A DNA stretch of 64,000 nucleotides from Nipponacmea schrenckii (taxonomy: Eukaryota > Mollusca > Gastropoda > Lottiidae). Where the stretch lies: assembly GCA_030562195.1 (NCBI GenBank), contig JAUJPP010000012.1, positions 8,370,001-8,434,000 of the forward strand. The letters run 5' to 3'. The notes under the pieces are model-generated. The model made no database searches. It worked only from the letters and a program-made list of their open reading frames with translations, and was not told where the DNA came from. Positions 1-8,938 of this stretch are shown here, in pieces. Position 1 is the first letter of the stretch; every line of letters begins with the position of its first letter. A program made the translations under genes and the position numbers.

Positions 1-112
1 AATGAACCTGTTATTTTTATTCCTTATCGACAATATACTTGTTGATGTAATGAGCACTTTTTCAACAGTGACATTTTTTGTTATTGTACTTTTTCATAGA
101 GCATTAACCCTT

Positions 113-781
113 AGTCCGAAACTTGCTGACTTTATATCCAGCCTCTGATAGCTATTTGGACAGATTTGGCTGGGGCAGAGTCAGAAAAACTAGGCACCAA
201 AAACTTGGGATTTCAAACGTATGAACATACCTCGAATCCACTAAACCTCGATATATTTAGAAAGATGGATGTTTTTGTAGTTCAATCATACCATCAGTAT
301 CTTCCTGAACCTCTCATATCACTCCTGTGTTTTTTCAAGAATTTCAATCACTTAGTCACCATCTCAAATTGCGTGCGCATCAAAAAGTTCCCACGTTACA
401 CGGTTACGTGATAGAAACAAACGAACCATTATCTTGTATTTTCATTTTATGACCAGTACCGTAGGAATTTTGGATACGCGCACAATTTAAAATGGCGATT
501 GAGCAATTGAAATTCTTTAAAAAATACTTTGACGCAACCACAGGCGTGACATGAGTGGTGTATGGGATAATGATGGTATGATTGAACTACAAAAACATCC
601 ATCTTTCTAAATATATAGAGGTTTAATGGATTCGATGAATGTAAATACGATTAAAACCCCCGCACCTGCGGAGGTGCGGAAAATCCCATGTTTTTGGTGC
701 CTAGTTTTTCTGACTCTCCCAAGCCATATCTGTCCAAATAGCTATCAGAGGCTGGGAATAGAGTCAGCAAGTTTCGGACTA
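113..781. mobile_element. Foldback (long inverted repeat) DNA transposon, non-autonomous
   Basis: The left half (113 to about 390) reads as the reverse complement of the right half (about 440 to 781). Matching blocks include AGTCCGAAACTTGCTGAC at the left tip against GTCAGCAAGTTTCGGACT at the right, the GATAGCTATTTGGACAG block at about 148 against 732, and AAAGATGGATGTTTTTGTAG at 262 against 588. The tips match best and the centre is more diverged. The direct repeat TAACCCTT(A) flanks the element at 105-113 and 782-790, which looks like an 8-9 bp target-site duplication. No transposase is encoded. Long arms with a 9-bp duplication fit Mutator-like foldbacks and an 8-bp one fits hAT; assignment is open. 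Related sequence recurs at 15.06-16.53 kb. Confidence 0.8.
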
Positions 782-1363
782 TAACCCTTATAGCAACCAT
801 TTGTGCATCGTTGCTGCCGCTCTGATGGACATTGACGTTATAGATCCCTAGACAGTGTGAATACATACATACATTTGCTAATACGACTTTCTTGATAAAA
901 TTGTCTCAACTGCTCAATGCATGACGTTCGTCATTTAATTTTAAAAACAGGTGCTGCATGATTGAACACCTGACTTTGCAATTCATTTCCACCTATATAG
1001 AATTATCTGGGATGTCTATAGATTTTATATCAAACTAGGTCATGGTAAATTTTGACCATTTGATTACAGTATGGGTTCCCTCGGGTAATGCTTTTAGACC
1101 TGCAACAAAAATATCTAAAATGGGGATAGGAGGTTTAAAAGGAACTGTTTTCTGAAATAAATAAAACATTCAGTAGCTGTTATAATTTGTAGAAAGACAA
1201 CTATTTAACGCCCACTGTACCTCATAACCATTGACCAACTCTTTTCAGATCGTGTTGCTTGAGTAAATGAAACCACACACTGTCGTAATAATGTTTAATG
1301 GTTCAGTTTAGTTAATTTGAGTCTATTTGATACAATGGTTTTTCAGTGTTATTTGCTCATCTG
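782..1363. other. Non-coding stretch upstream of the hormone-like gene
   Basis: No reading frame or repeat that I recognise. It lies between the foldback element and a TATA-like sequence, so it may hold the promoter-proximal region of the gene that follows. Confidence 0.4.
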
Positions 1364-1492
1364 TATATAAGGTATCAAACTATAGTGTCCACATTGTTGC
1401 CATGGACATCGTTCCGCATTGTTCTCGGTAAAAGCTCGCAGCAGCTCTTCAAATATATATATACAGATTAATAACAATAAAACAGACCCAAG
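1364..1492 (+). promoter_or_regulatory. Candidate TATA box and non-coding exon 1 of the cystine-knot gene
   Basis: TATATAA is at 1364-1370. About 30 bases downstream, near 1395, would be the transcription start. The stretch then ends at a strong donor, CCCAAG/GTAAGT, with the exon ending at 1492. The next good acceptor, CTTCTTTTAG, ends at 2830, two bases before the hormone-like start codon. A short upstream ORF with a strong start context (GCCATGG, ATG at 1402, stop at 1429-1431, nine codons) lies in this exon and could damp translation. The exon link is inferred from splice sites only. Confidence 0.4.
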
Positions 1493-1679
1493 GTAAGTTA
1501 TTTTTTTTTATTCTATCAGAATATTGGATACTGATAGTATAAAAATTCTGGGATGAATTGCAAGCTATTAGCGGCTTACACATATTATTATAACTAACTT
1601 TTGTTATGTTTTTGTGATTTTGAAAGTATCATAATTTTAAACTTTTAAGATTATATAAACTAACCCAAAAATTGCTAAG

Positions 1680-2510
1680 AAAAAAAAACGTGCTTTGATC
1701 AAAGTCGGCTAATGTTAAAGTGCTAATGTTATGGTTGAACGAATGTTCAATAGAAATCATGTCCGTATCTAGCTCTATGTGCCAAGGGGAGCGACCGCAT
1801 GAAAGAAATCGTCCAAAAGATGTCGTCCAATTTCATTCCATAAGTGCTCGATAGGGGAGTGGTTGGGTGACAGACCTGGCCACTGAAGCACGGGGATGTT
1901 CTGCTGTGCAAGGTACTGCATGGACACTCTTTCAATGTGTGCCCTAGCGTTGTCCTGTTGAAACTGTTGACGATCCGTCAATATGGGACCGAAATAAGGA
2001 CGTCGTGCACGCAGGCCTGTAGCTCGCAGACAGTTCCTTGTGGTGTAGGGGTGAATGAATCCACGTCGTCCTTGGACTTGAGCAGCCGTTCTAGTCGCTG
2101 GTTGTGTTAGGTCTCGAACATGATCCAGTACGATCTTACGGTAGTGACGTGCCGTTGTCACACGTTGTTGACCCGGTCGAGGATGATCCCGATTGCTCCC
2201 CGTTTGCAGAAACCTTTGATGAAGTCTTGCGATCGTTGTGTGTGCGCTGTGTAGTCGTCTGGCAATTTCCCTGGTGCTGGCGCCATTTTTAAGCATGCCA
2301 ATGGCACGTTCCCGTTCAGGGGCTGTGTGTCGCTGCATCGTGTCGCCGTTTCACAAGTGCCAGTGAAGAATTTTATTCGGATTCACATGCTTTTAAAGGT
2401 TATGTGTGCACAATCCAATTATATTGAGTTTCATTTGAACTGAAATATTGACTTTTTCAAGTGGTGCGTTTTCATGTGTACTCAGTAAATACATTGCAGA
2501 TTGTGACTGC
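1680..2510 (-). mobile_element. Tc1/mariner-family element with internally deleted transposase
   Basis: A minus-strand frame of 187 residues (2338 down to 1775) is clearly a Tc1-type transposase. It has an N-terminal helix-turn-helix at about residues 10-45, an RPGQQR AT-hook-like linker at about 54-59, a second helix-turn-helix at about 63-112, then the catalytic-core motifs QQDNARAH (second Asp, residue 129) and SPIEHLWNEI (Glu 164). The usual length is about 340 residues. The block carrying the first catalytic Asp is missing between GPILTDR and FQQDNARAH, and the C-terminus is cut short. The reading frame stays open across the deletion. Diverged inverted ends may be the ACGTGCTTTGATCAAAGTC block near 1689 and the GACTTTTTCAAGTGGTGCG block near 2451. 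It lies inside the proposed first intron of the cystine-knot gene and should be inactive on its own. Confidence 0.8.
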
Positions 2511-2538
2511 TTTCAGCTTTAATTGAATTTTTTAGTTT

Positions 2539-2596
2539 TTGGGGGGGGGGGGGGGCGAAAAGATTTCCATTGGCACCGCACCCCCCCCCCCCCCCC
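2539..2596. repeat. Poly-G / poly-C pair forming an inverted repeat
   Basis: A run of about 15 G (from about 2540) and a run of about 16 C (from about 2580) flank roughly 25 bases. The two runs can pair as a hairpin, and the G run can form a quadruplex. Run lengths in such tracts are often wrong in assemblies. Confidence 0.7.
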
Positions 2597-2832
2597 AGCC
2601 CCACCCACTTTCCTCCTAGTTACGGGTCTGATAGAAATGGGCATGTTTACATGGTCGTGTCCAATTTTGAAGAAGATACTTGAGGTCGGAAAAGCCAAGT
2701 TTCCCACAATCTAGTTAATCACAAAAATGCAATACTCAATATTAACATTATACTACTCTGAAATTGATGACAATGTATGATTTATATATATTCAAGCACC
2801 TTATTCTATAGACTCCATCTCTTCTTTTAGAT

Positions 2833-5800
2833 ATGTTACCAGAAGCAGTATTAAAAGACTTGGGTTTTCTTCTGTTAACATTGGCATATCTTTCACAAGT
2901 CACGGCAGAGTGTCAGAAAATACATCAACATAGGGAAATTCAAATTCCTGGCTTTAAAACAGTTCCAATTCATACCAACGCATGCAAAGAGACGACGTCA
3001 GCTTTTCTAGAACCAATGGTTGATTTAGAACTAGGTATAGGCTTGAACAACTACCAACATATTTATATAAAACGTTACCATGATGGGTGTTGCTGTGCTG
3101 TCAGAAATTCAAGCGCTCACAGGGTAAGATTAAAAAATGTTTTAGTTGGAATCGCAAATAAGCATTTTGAAAAAAAAAACATGTTCTGTCAAAGAAAACG
3201 GACATAACGTTGTTGTTTTGGGTCAAGCTGACACTGGTATAAACTCTGTAAGAAATTTCATGGGAAAAATGTGCACATTGCTAACTAGTAGAAATGGTTT
3301 ATCAGAAGAAATAGAAACGTTAATAGAAACATACCAACCAATCAGATCTCGAGATAAATGTCATCGGGGTCACTTCCGCATATAATTATGAAGAATGATA
3401 CAGGATACAAAAAAAAAAGACTTAACTCTCTTTTTTCGCTGAGCATCGATTTAAATAAATTTCAAGCCTTATTTTTGTAATTTTTTTTCCCGGTAAGCTC
3501 TATAGCTCATTTTGAAAAATCGTATAGTATTTCAGTTTTGACCTATCATTTTTAAATGAATCGAAAATGTATATATTAAACTAGATTTGTGCTAGACCTA
3601 GAGTATTTGCATAATATGAACTAATTTTGTATGGAGTCTGTAGGGCTTATTTATAGATCGATTTAAAAAAAAAAAAATTAAACAAATGTTTAAAAAAAAT
3701 TTCAACTAAGTCGCTAATTTTCCGATCGATCTGAAAATCCCAGAATAAATACAAGGTTGTCTATACAAATAAAACTACTCATCTTTTTTTTATAACTTCC
3801 GGCTCTGGTGTAAGGATTTCCGGTCTTTCAAAATTACGTCGGATGCCCACACTTCTGGTGTAAATTATAAATATGGACAAAAACTATATATATTGACTAT
3901 AATGCATAGACAAAATTCCCTTAGCAGACAAATTCCAAACCAGAAGAGATAATTGAGTTATCATCTCAGATTGACTTCTTTCCGCTAAATTTTATCAGAT
4001 TTGTTTGATTTAGGTGTCTATTAAAACCTTGTTACTTGATCTAAAACTGGGTGCATTAATGTAAGATTTAAAATTTGCCAAAATAAAACAAAAATTTTGT
4101 CTGCTAAAATAAAAGATTTTTAGGGTTACGATAATTGACTGGTGATAAAAGAGAAATTTTCAAATTTCTAATATACCTCCATTTATTGCTGTTATAAATA
4201 CCGGAACTATACTAGTATTTCTAAAGGAGTAACTCTATATACAAATTTTAACACCTTTTATCCGTTCTAATTAATAGCATTTTTATTTCTACTTTTTTCA
4301 CTCATCTTGTTAATGCATATTATATGATATATTAATTTACAGATGTGAATTTACACATTATAATTCGGTTTTAATTTTTTCTAGAAGTTAAAGGGGTCCA
4401 GGCTTGATTTTTAGGGGTCGTTTTGGGCCTTTGTTACATTTAAACAGTCCCCAGAAATACTCAAGCTCTAGGAAAATCACAAAATACCTTGAAATATACC
4501 TCAAACAAAAAATTTCACTTTTTATTTTTTTCCTGTGCTGTACGCGGCTGGTCTCCAGTCAGTCTGAAAATTGTGTGCGTTGTAGTCTATTTATATAGAT
4601 GACCACTATTGCACGACGGGAAGGATAACTCTTTGATTATCAAGACGAACCGTTTTCCAATATTTTCGTAATTTCTTAAGACATTATGATTTTTCAAACA
4701 CGGATAATTATGGATACACATGGATTTGAAGGCTCAAATTTCAAAGGTAAGCTCTGTAGACTATTTCTGATTGGCTAACCAAAAGATTTCATGTGCTTGA
4801 GGCTGTCGGATGATTGTCCGAAACAAATAAAGCCTGGGCCCCTTAAAGTAGAAGACACACAATAATGAATATCTTGAATCGCATATTTTCAATTATGGAA
4901 AGTTAAACAATGGAATCAAACTAGATTCTGTATGTGATATAATACTTCAAACTTTAAGCATTCGTTTCAGAAATACGATCAGAAAAATGATTTTTAGTTT
5001 AGGTTAACATAACCACATATAGTCTCAGTGACCTTCTTACGAAACTGTGTATGGTTCTTACATGGAACAGCACTTTTTGAAGATTAGCTCGACGTTTCAA
5101 AAAAGCCATAATATTTAAACAAAACCTTCAATTCAGAGTTAATGCCATAGTAATGACTACAGTGTGGTTTGGAAACTTTGCTGAAATATTGAAATATTAT
5201 TACTTTGTAAAATTTTGTTAAACTCGGGGTAAGATTCAAAATGGTAGTCAAGTACATTCGAGTGTGTTACACCATAAGAACCATACGTTGCTTTTTTGAA
5301 TGAAGGCCCGTTCACACCAGAAACGTCACGCGGAACGCGACGTCGAAAAAATGCATTAGAACGCCGCGAAATTAAGTACAATGGATAATCAATAAAAGGC
5401 GTTGAAATAACCTCTGTTAGTAGTTTTCCAACGCGTTTTACGCTATGTCTTTTCGCGCTGCGCATGCTAAGTACAAGTTGGCACGTTTCGTGTTTGAGGC
5501 ATTCCGAAATCTACAACGATGGGAAGGCGATATTCGCCTCATAAGCGGGCCAAGAATTGTGCTTAGTAAGGAGACAATGACTTGAATGATTTTTTGATTC
5601 TCGAGATCGAGAAAAATCCAATTTTGTACGATTTGTATATTATAAACGAACAGATTTTAAGGTTTGAGTCTGCACTGAACGATTACTTGCAACATCTTTA
5701 TCAAGCAATGATGTAGTCCTCATGAGCATGTAATACATAACCTTTTCTCAAGCAAACACAGAATTAGATATTCATTATATGGACTCAATTTATTAGATTG

Positions 5801-6008
5801 CAACATCCTCAATTATCAAAAAGAATTACGGGATCGGCAGGACCTAATGATTAAAATGGTGTGTTTATCTTTTCAGATTTCGGTTGAAAGTGTTGATGGT
5901 AGAAATATAAGGACGTTTAAATATCGACGAATCGATTCTTGTACCTGTATACAATGTAATCTGACCAGCACTTTAACACAACACACATCAATAGAATACT
6001 TTCAATGA
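2833..6008 (+). CDS. Divergent cystine-knot hormone, glycoprotein hormone alpha-2 (thyrostimulin alpha) like
   Basis: Two coding exons, 2833-3123 and 5877-6008, join in phase 0 at AGG/GTAAGA and TTTTCAG/ATT to give 140 residues. Residues 1-25 form a signal peptide (hydrophobic core LGFLLLTLAYL). Then come Cys27, the IPGF...TNAC segment (residues 38-51), CCC at 86-88, an NSS glycosylation sequon at 92-94, then VDGRN, FKYRR and the closing SCTCIQC (118-124). This order matches invertebrate GPA2 (IPxC, NACRGxC, CC, VxC, SCSCxxC), a secreted subunit that normally pairs with GPB5 and acts on an LGR-type receptor. Three expected cysteines are replaced: Phe41, Thr55 (in the NACxxxC position) and the Cys before VDG; one extra Cys sits at 86-88. 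Both exons are open and splice sites are canonical, so this may be a functional divergent paralogue rather than a pseudogene. The ATG lies 2 bases after an acceptor (2830), implying a non-coding exon upstream. Other DAN-type cystine-knot families are possible but less like it. Confidence 0.6.
3124..3656 (+). other. Intron of the cystine-knot gene, 5' part
   Basis: AT-rich sequence following the GTAAGA donor. Open frames run on to 3207 and 3385, but they contain no family motif and the real last exon is at 5877. The rest of the intron (to 5876) holds the repeats listed separately. Confidence 0.5.
3660..3900 (+). repeat. Dispersed repeat R1, copy 1
   Basis: Diverged copy of the sequence at about 20830-21055. 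Shared blocks in the same order: TTTCAACT..GTCGCTAATT / CGGGCGCTAATTA, GATCGATCTGAAA, CGGTCTTTCAAAAT / CGGTTTTTCAAAAT, GATGCCCACACTTC / GGCGTCCCTACTTC, and GGTGTAAATTATAAAT / GGGTATAATTCATAGAT. No coding capacity is visible; family unknown. Confidence 0.65.
4388..4846. mobile_element. TTAA-flanked non-autonomous DNA transposon (piggyBac-like ends)
   Basis: TTAA at 4388-4391 is followed by AGGGGTCCAGGCTT. AAGCCTGGGCCCC is followed by TTAA at 4843-4846. The ends are inverted repeats of about 13 bases with one mismatch, and TTAA at both sides is the duplication typical of piggyBac-type insertion. The 450-base interior encodes nothing I recognise. It sits in the second intron of the cystine-knot gene. 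Confidence 0.65.
5300..5480. mobile_element. Possible end of a non-autonomous DNA transposon
   Basis: CpG-rich patch in otherwise AT-rich DNA. It starts with GGCCCGTTCACACCAG and continues with repeated CGCG-type words (ACGTCACGCGGAACGCGACG, later CAACGCGTTTTACGC and TTCGCGCTGCGCATGC). Ends of the GTTCACAC...CGCG kind are common in animal MITEs. I could not find the matching opposite end, so this may be a fragment. A 102-residue minus-strand open frame over it (5465-5157) has no recognisable domain. Confidence 0.3.
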
Positions 6009-6159
6009 AGGAATTGCTCAAATTCATTTCAAGACAGTACAATCTAAAGATGGATTTTATTATAAAATGTCTTATCTTAAATCCAGATAACTGTGTTAAT
6101 TTATTTATTTTTGAAACAAATTTTTCAATATGGATAGACTCTATTTAATTTCGAATTCA

Positions 6160-6782
6160 TTTTTATACGCTCACATGAATATGTGGACGTATATTGTCGT
6201 CGCCCCTGTCCATCGGTCTGTCGGTCCGTCAACATTTGTTGTAGACACTATAGAAGCTACAAATTTCTATGGATTTTAATGAAACTTGCTATGAGCATTG
6301 GTATTGATAAGACGGCGGTCAAGTTCGATTTGTGCGATTTTTCGATAAATGTTTTTTTTAGTTATTGCCCCTGCCTCTATATTTGTTGTAGACACAGTAG
6401 AAGCTACAATTTTCAATGGTTTTTAATGAAACTTGGTGTGAGCAATGGAATTGATAAGACGGCAGTCCAGTTCGAATTTGAAGATTTTTCGATTAACTGT
6501 TTTGAGTTATTGCCCTTGACTTAGTGAAATTGTGTCAAAATTCTATTGTGGTTGCAATAAGCTTTAATTTTCAAAGGATTTTGATGGAACTTGGTTTAAG
6601 CATCAGAATTGATAAGACATTAGTCAAGTTTGAATTTCCAACTTTTTTTAACAAATGGTTTTTGAGTTATTGCCCTTGACTTCAATATCCATTCAGTAAA
6701 TATCTTTTGAGTTATTGCTCAATTTATTTTTCAAATTCAATGCTGCCAGTGGGCATATGTTACCCTGCCTGGCAAACTATCC
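6160..6782 (+). mobile_element. Tandem-core dispersed element (pearl-like), copy 1
   Basis: It begins TTTTTATACGCTCACATGAA and ends near CCAGTGGGCATATGTTACCC; TATACGCTCAC and GTGGGCATAT are near-inverted ends. The interior is an array of about 148-165 bp units, each with GTAGACAC..TAGAAGCTACAA, GGATTTTAATGAAACTTGG, ATTGATAAGACGGC and TTTTGAGTTATTGCCCTTGA. The same order and both ends recur at 21.7-22.5 kb. Pearl elements of bivalves have this layout of fixed ends around a core of about 160-bp repeats; that link is inference. The 113-residue open frame at 6183-6524 is a by-product of the repeat. Confidence 0.75.
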
Positions 6783-7493
6783 TATAAATACTTATAATAA
6801 TTCCTCTCTATAAATGTGTGGTATCTACACTTTTGAAAACAGATATTAATTACTGTTGAGTCTAATTGATCATCCAAAAAGATGCCTAAATCTACCCTAC
6901 CACAACTCCAAGTGCTTTTGTTTCGATTCATAAAACTTTCATACCAGGTCAGAGCTATACATCAAATTAAAAAACAAAAATTAGATATTGTATATCTAAA
7001 TAAATCAATTAATTAAATGCCTTGTTACGGAAAGTCACTTAATCCTTTTTTTGATTGGGGGGGAGGGGATAGTTGTACCTTCCTCTGCAGCCATAACAGA
7101 GTCTACAGTTGTGACACAAAATAGGTTGTAAGGTCAAAAATCCATACAGGATGCCCACAGAAAAAATGGAACAACTGAAAATGACATGTTGGAGATTTGG
7201 TAAGGGCACTTGAAGCAAAGAAGAGCACATTATTCAATAATTCCATGACACATTAATTTTATTGTATACTGCTGCTGGTTTGGTGAAGTTAACTTAAGTA
7301 GCTGTGGTCTAGTGGTAAAACTACTTCAGTATAAAGACAGTGATTCTGTATCTAACCTTTGTAAAAGAAAAACATATTGATTGGTTCATCATATAAACTA
7401 GAAATTTGGTCCGAAGGAGAATGAAATAAACCCATTTATATCCTGTATATATTATAATAATGGTTATTTTACATTCAACATATAAATTTTCCT
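6783..7493. other. Intergenic stretch
   Basis: AT-rich and without a supported gene. A 63-residue minus-strand frame (7230-7039) is hydrophobic but isolated and unrecognised. Confidence 0.4.
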
Positions 7494-7499
7494 TTTATT
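7494..7499 (-). terminator. Candidate poly(A) signal for the 7575-7982 gene
   Basis: TTTATT on the plus strand reads AATAAA on the minus strand, about 75 bases after the stop codon of the small membrane protein. Confidence 0.35.
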
Positions 7500-7574
7500 C
7501 ATTAATCAATAAGAATGACTCTCACACAAAAGTAAATTGTTTTGAAAATCGGAAAAATCTCTTTAAAATGATTA

Positions 7575-7982
7575 TTACATTTCCACAAAAAATATTGATA
7601 AAGATCCGAATCCACCTATCAATAATAACATTACATGTAAACAAAATATAAAAACATCATTCATCAATTTAAGTTCAAATGGTTGTCTGTCCATAAAGAT
7701 TAACAATAATGTCATTTTATACTGGAATCTGAGGAGTACTTTAGTTAAAATGTATCCAAGTATAAATGCTGTGCCCACACTGGCAAAGAAAAACATAGAT
7801 AATAGTCCTGATGTGAAATTAAGTACACACTTTATATGATTGTAGATTATTGTTCTGTGAAAATGATTATCACTTAAATTTTTATGTTTGTATGTTGAAG
7901 TAGCAATATTTGAGCCAGCTGTTAGTAAACAAGAGGAATGTGGTCCTTGATATCTCCTTACTTTTAATGGTAGGGGAAACAT
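7575..7982 (-). CDS. Unrecognised small two-TM membrane protein
   Basis: Open frame of 135 residues from an ATG at 7982-7980 with an in-frame TGA 18 bases upstream, so the start is bounded unless an intron lies there. I do not recognise the family. The N-terminal 50 residues are polar and basic (PLPLKVRRYQ, with several His/Lys/Asn). A long hydrophobic segment spans about residues 57-84 (LLSMFFFASVGTAFILGYIL) and a second spans about 110-133 (FIFCLHVMLLLIGGFGSL), joined by a loop with MDRQPFELK. This spacing of charged and hydrophobic blocks, plus an AATAAA just downstream, suggests a real protein or a last exon. It lies head-to-head with ACBD6, 956 bases from that start codon, so the two may share a promoter region. 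It could still be a chance frame. Confidence 0.4.
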   Translation of the reverse strand: MFPLPLKVRRYQGPHSSCLLTAGSNIATSTYKHKNLSDNHFHRTIIYNHIKCVLNFTSGLLSMFFFASVGTAFILGYILTKVLLRFQYKMTLLLIFMDRQPFELKLMNDVFIFCLHVMLLLIGGFGSLSIFFVEM

Positions 7983-8938
7983 TTTCACATCTGAAGGATC
8001 TCAGGACATCAGCAAACAAAATTTTATGGAATGAATTCTTCACTACATCTAGGAATATAAAATGTCTTCATATATAGAAACATCTCCTTTTTGTATCTCT
8101 TTCTCATGAAAACACAGAATTATATCGTTACATTCAGATTTTTGTAAATTGTTTCACTACAATCCCATAATTTTGACTTTCAGGTATAACTGCACATCCT
8201 ATGTTTGCATAAACTTCATCATTTTTATCATCTTAAATATTCATAAGACTAGCATATCCATATAGTAATAAATGCATCATATAGGCTCTCACTATAAGTT
8301 ACCAGTAATAATGGATGGCTTAATGAACATATTTTTACAATATTGGGGTCTTCTGGTGAAAGTATATTAGTCTTTATTCTCTTTATCAACTAGCCTAACA
8401 TTAACAAATAGTGTCAAACTAACTTTCGAAATAAATTTATGTTGTATGAAATCGTTTGGGGTTTATAACAGTTACCACCACATTTAAGAATAGTACCAGT
8501 ACTGTTTAGATTGTTGTTAGTGTTATTTCAATTAAAAAAACCTTAATGCAATGATCGCCAAACCGTTAAATGATTTTCCAGAAGTTCACAAAATCAAATG
8601 CTGCACGAATAAACAATGAATATTCTTTTCTAATTTTTAGCAAAACATTTGTTTACATTTCAACTAAGGGAACTAACTCTTGGTAGTTTTGATTAACCAG
8701 ACAATATTTTACATTTAACACAATCAATGAAGACAACCAAGACTAAAAACATGGAATAACTTGAGTTTGTCGCAAAATATTTGAATTGAACAATATAACA
8801 TCAGATTGCATGTAATCATTTAGATAGAATACGAATAAACAAGGATTAAATAAAATTTACTGAAACTAAAAGTATTATCATAAGATGAATCGCATGTCGT
8901 AATATCTTTCGTACTTCTTTCTGGCATAAACAACTGTC
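7983..8938. promoter_or_regulatory. Shared upstream region between the 7575 gene and ACBD6
   Basis: Intergenic interval of about 950 bases between two divergent reading frames. No TATA box or CpG-rich core stands out. Regulation from here is inferred from position only. Confidence 0.3.

Noticed and set aside
3124..3385. Continuation of the cystine-knot frame to 3207 and a second frame at 3146-3385, possibly one gene with a frameshift in an A run
   Set aside because: AGG/GTAAGA at 3123 is a good donor, and the exon at 5877 supplies the expected SCxCxxC tail in the right phase. The read-through text has no such tail.
5157..5465. 102-residue minus-strand protein
   Set aside because: It overlaps the CpG-rich transposon end and has no domain; its basic text (SRRSNAFFRRRV) comes from CGCG words.
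6183..6524. 113-residue frame with repeated Cys-rich text
   Set aside because: Translation of two units of the dispersed tandem-core element; the other copies do not keep it open.
7039..7230. Hydrophobic 63-residue minus-strand frame as an exon of the neighbouring membrane protein
   Set aside because: The 7575-7982 frame already ends in a stop with AATAAA nearby. No convincing link or family was found.
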